17,524 nt of DNA from B16-G9 sp964400655. GTDB taxonomy: Bacteria; Bacteroidota; Bacteroidia; Bacteroidales; F082. A model generated the notes under the pieces. It saw nothing but the letters and a program-made list of their open reading frames with translations, searched no databases and had not been told where the DNA came from. Position 1 is the stretch's first letter; every line of letters starts with the position of its first letter. Below are positions 16,318-17,524 of the stretch, piece after piece. Both the position numbers and the translations under genes were made by a program. The DNA lies in the NCBI GenBank assembly GCA_964400655.1, contig CAYNVN010000046.1:1-17524 (forward strand), in the 5' to 3' direction.

Positions 16318-16370
16318 GGAGGGTGATTTGCAAAGGCAGGCCTTTGGTCATCCTCCTTTTTTTATTTTTT
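16318..16370 (+). terminator. Strong Rho-independent terminator after the PLP synthase gene
   Basis: GGAGGGTGA (16318-16326) pairs with TCATCCTCC (16348-16356), nine pairs including one G-T. Inside it CAAAGG (16331-16336) pairs with CCTTTG (16341-16346) around a CAGG loop. Seven T, an A and six T follow. The tract ends 5 bases before the next start codon. Confidence 0.85.
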
Positions 16371-16375
16371 GAAAC

Positions 16376-17215
16376 ATGGCTGAAAAAAAACTGAACAAAT
16401 TACTTTCAAAACGTAACTTCTGGGTAATCGTTGCCAATTCAACGGCAGCTTTTGTGCTGGCCTATCTGTTTATTTTTTACATCGACTTTTTTTCCAAAAT
16501 ACTAACATCGGGTATGTTTGATTACGATGTTAGTTTTAACTATTATGTAATTTATTACCATATAGAACCTTTCCAGTGGACCCACGATTCGGTTAAGTTA
16601 ATGTACAGTGCCGGTCCGGTTTTGGTTTTAATATTCGGCCTTATTTCATTAATCGGCTTTTATTCGCTTGTTGAAGAGCCGGCAAGGGCCAAAATATTTT
16701 TTATCTGGTTAACATTTTTATCGCTGAGTCATTTTTTCGGCGGTATTTTAATCGGCAACCTCTTTACCAAAGGAATAGGCCATGTGTTCAACTGGTTTTA
16801 CCTTAACAGTACCGAAAAGCTGGTTGTTGCCATGATCGGTTTTTTTGGGTTGATAGGTACCGCTTTTTTAATGGCGAAGCCCATTGCCATTTCAGCTAAT
16901 TCTTATTATCAGGAGTTTAATCAAAAGCTTTTTCCGTTTTTCTTTACGGCGCAAATTATTATGCCGTTTATTATTGGCACCATTTTGATAGAGCTCTATT
17001 TTTTACCCATGCCCAATTTTCAGGTGATGTGGTTTTGGGCTCCGGTTATTGTTTTGCTTTATATAATTTATAAGGTGCTTGACGGATCCGATAATCTTTA
17101 TTTTGATGAGGAAGACCGTACAGTAGAGATTTCCAAAGGGCTGGTAATAACGGCAATTTCAATATATATCGGGTTTCGTGTTTTGCTTTCACACGAGTTT
17201 TATATTAACTGGTAG
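16376..17215 (+). CDS. Integral membrane protein of unknown function, about seven helices
   Basis: I do not recognise the family. The 279 residues begin with a Lys-rich cytoplasmic tail (1-13) followed by about seven hydrophobic helices near 16-40, 76-98, 106-128, 147-167, 183-208, 215-233 and 254-271. A hydrophilic segment with conserved-looking aromatic residues lies between helices 1 and 2 (about 48-72), and SHFFGGILIG (118-127) sits in helix 3. An acidic loop (234-250, DGSDNLYFDEEDRTVE) precedes the last helix. No enzymatic motif is visible; the single His in helix 3 is not enough to call a metalloprotease. The ATG lies 5 bases behind the terminator of the PLP synthase gene, leaving almost no room for a leader. 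A functional link with that enzyme is suggested only by position. Confidence 0.8.
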   Translation: MAEKKLNKLLSKRNFWVIVANSTAAFVLAYLFIFYIDFFSKILTSGMFDYDVSFNYYVIYYHIEPFQWTHDSVKLMYSAGPVLVLIFGLISLIGFYSLVEEPARAKIFFIWLTFLSLSHFFGGILIGNLFTKGIGHVFNWFYLNSTEKLVVAMIGFFGLIGTAFLMAKPIAISANSYYQEFNQKLFPFFFTAQIIMPFIIGTILIELYFLPMPNFQVMWFWAPVIVLLYIIYKVLDGSDNLYFDEEDRTVEISKGLVITAISIYIGFRVLLSHEFYINW

Positions 17216-17524
17216 CTTTGGGGATTATTCAGATAAGAAAATCATACCTGGCCTTAGTTTTTGCTATGGTTTTTAGGATGATTTTAGTAAATGTTTATCT
17301 GTATATATACTATAAATAGGTAAGCAGGTAGTATGTTTGTGTTGATATGGATTTTGTTATTAGTATATTCCTGCCCCGTTTTGCTGAGTGACGTAATTTC
17401 AATTTTATAATTGGTTTGCATATGTTTTTTAAAACTTCTTTTTGACTTATCTAAATGATAAAACGCATTTTTTGAAACTGCAATCTGTTTCCTTAAAAAT
17501 GTTTTAAAGGTAAGTTCCTGTTTT
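17216..17524. other. Non-coding tail of the window
   Basis: AT-rich stretch with no frame longer than a few tens of codons that looks coding on either strand. A TATGTTTG at 17332-17339 fits the -7 consensus on the plus strand but has no matching upstream element and no gene after it inside the window; it could serve a gene beyond the edge. Confidence 0.5.

Overview
The window looks like chromosomal DNA of a Bacteroidota (Bacteroidetes) bacterium, probably an environmental Bacteroidales/Marinilabiliales-type organism. The phylum call rests on three things: promoters of the TTTG-N19-TAnnTTTG type, mostly weak Shine-Dalgarno sequences, and phylum-typical protein versions (a signal peptidase I with an extra N-terminal membrane domain and a long insertion, a short-linker FtsK followed by LolA, a cyclophilin lipoprotein, and a serine-palmitoyltransferase-like PLP enzyme). 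The order or family is a guess. No rRNA, tRNA, CRISPR, prophage or insertion sequence was seen.

Layout. Bases 1-416 are non-coding and packed with short interspersed repeats. Bases 417-5256 (minus strand) hold lepB, ftsK and lolA, covering export, chromosome segregation and outer-membrane lipoprotein trafficking; ftsK and lolA are 9 bp apart and surely co-transcribed. Bases 5257-5831 are non-coding and contain a Rho-independent terminator that ends the next unit. Bases 5832-9559 (minus) hold xdhA and xdhB, a two-subunit molybdenum xanthine dehydrogenase, with a seven-base tandem repeat between the two genes. A short divergent promoter region (9560-9700) separates them from the plus-strand genes: a cyclophilin-type lipoprotein, purB, an AT-rich YhcG/DUF1016 family nuclease, an ABCB-type exporter, a PLP-dependent alpha-oxoamine synthase, and a seven-helix membrane protein of unknown function. 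Bases 17216-17524 hold no gene that can be supported.

How it fits together. Most of the window is ordinary housekeeping: envelope biogenesis (LepB, LolA, exporter), division (FtsK), purine synthesis (PurB) and purine breakdown (XdhAB). The more interesting points are (1) a family of heptamer and GC-rich palindromic repeats that occurs in the 5' intergenic region and again inside the xanthine dehydrogenase operon, directly before the xdhB start codon; (2) an orphan, compositionally deviant nuclease gene; (3) a lipid-synthase-like enzyme with a textbook promoter and a strong terminator, lying between an ABC exporter and an unknown membrane protein whose start codon is only 5 bases past that terminator's T tract. 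No clearly new multi-gene system is visible; the best candidate for unexplored biology is the synthase/membrane-protein pair at 14987-17215.
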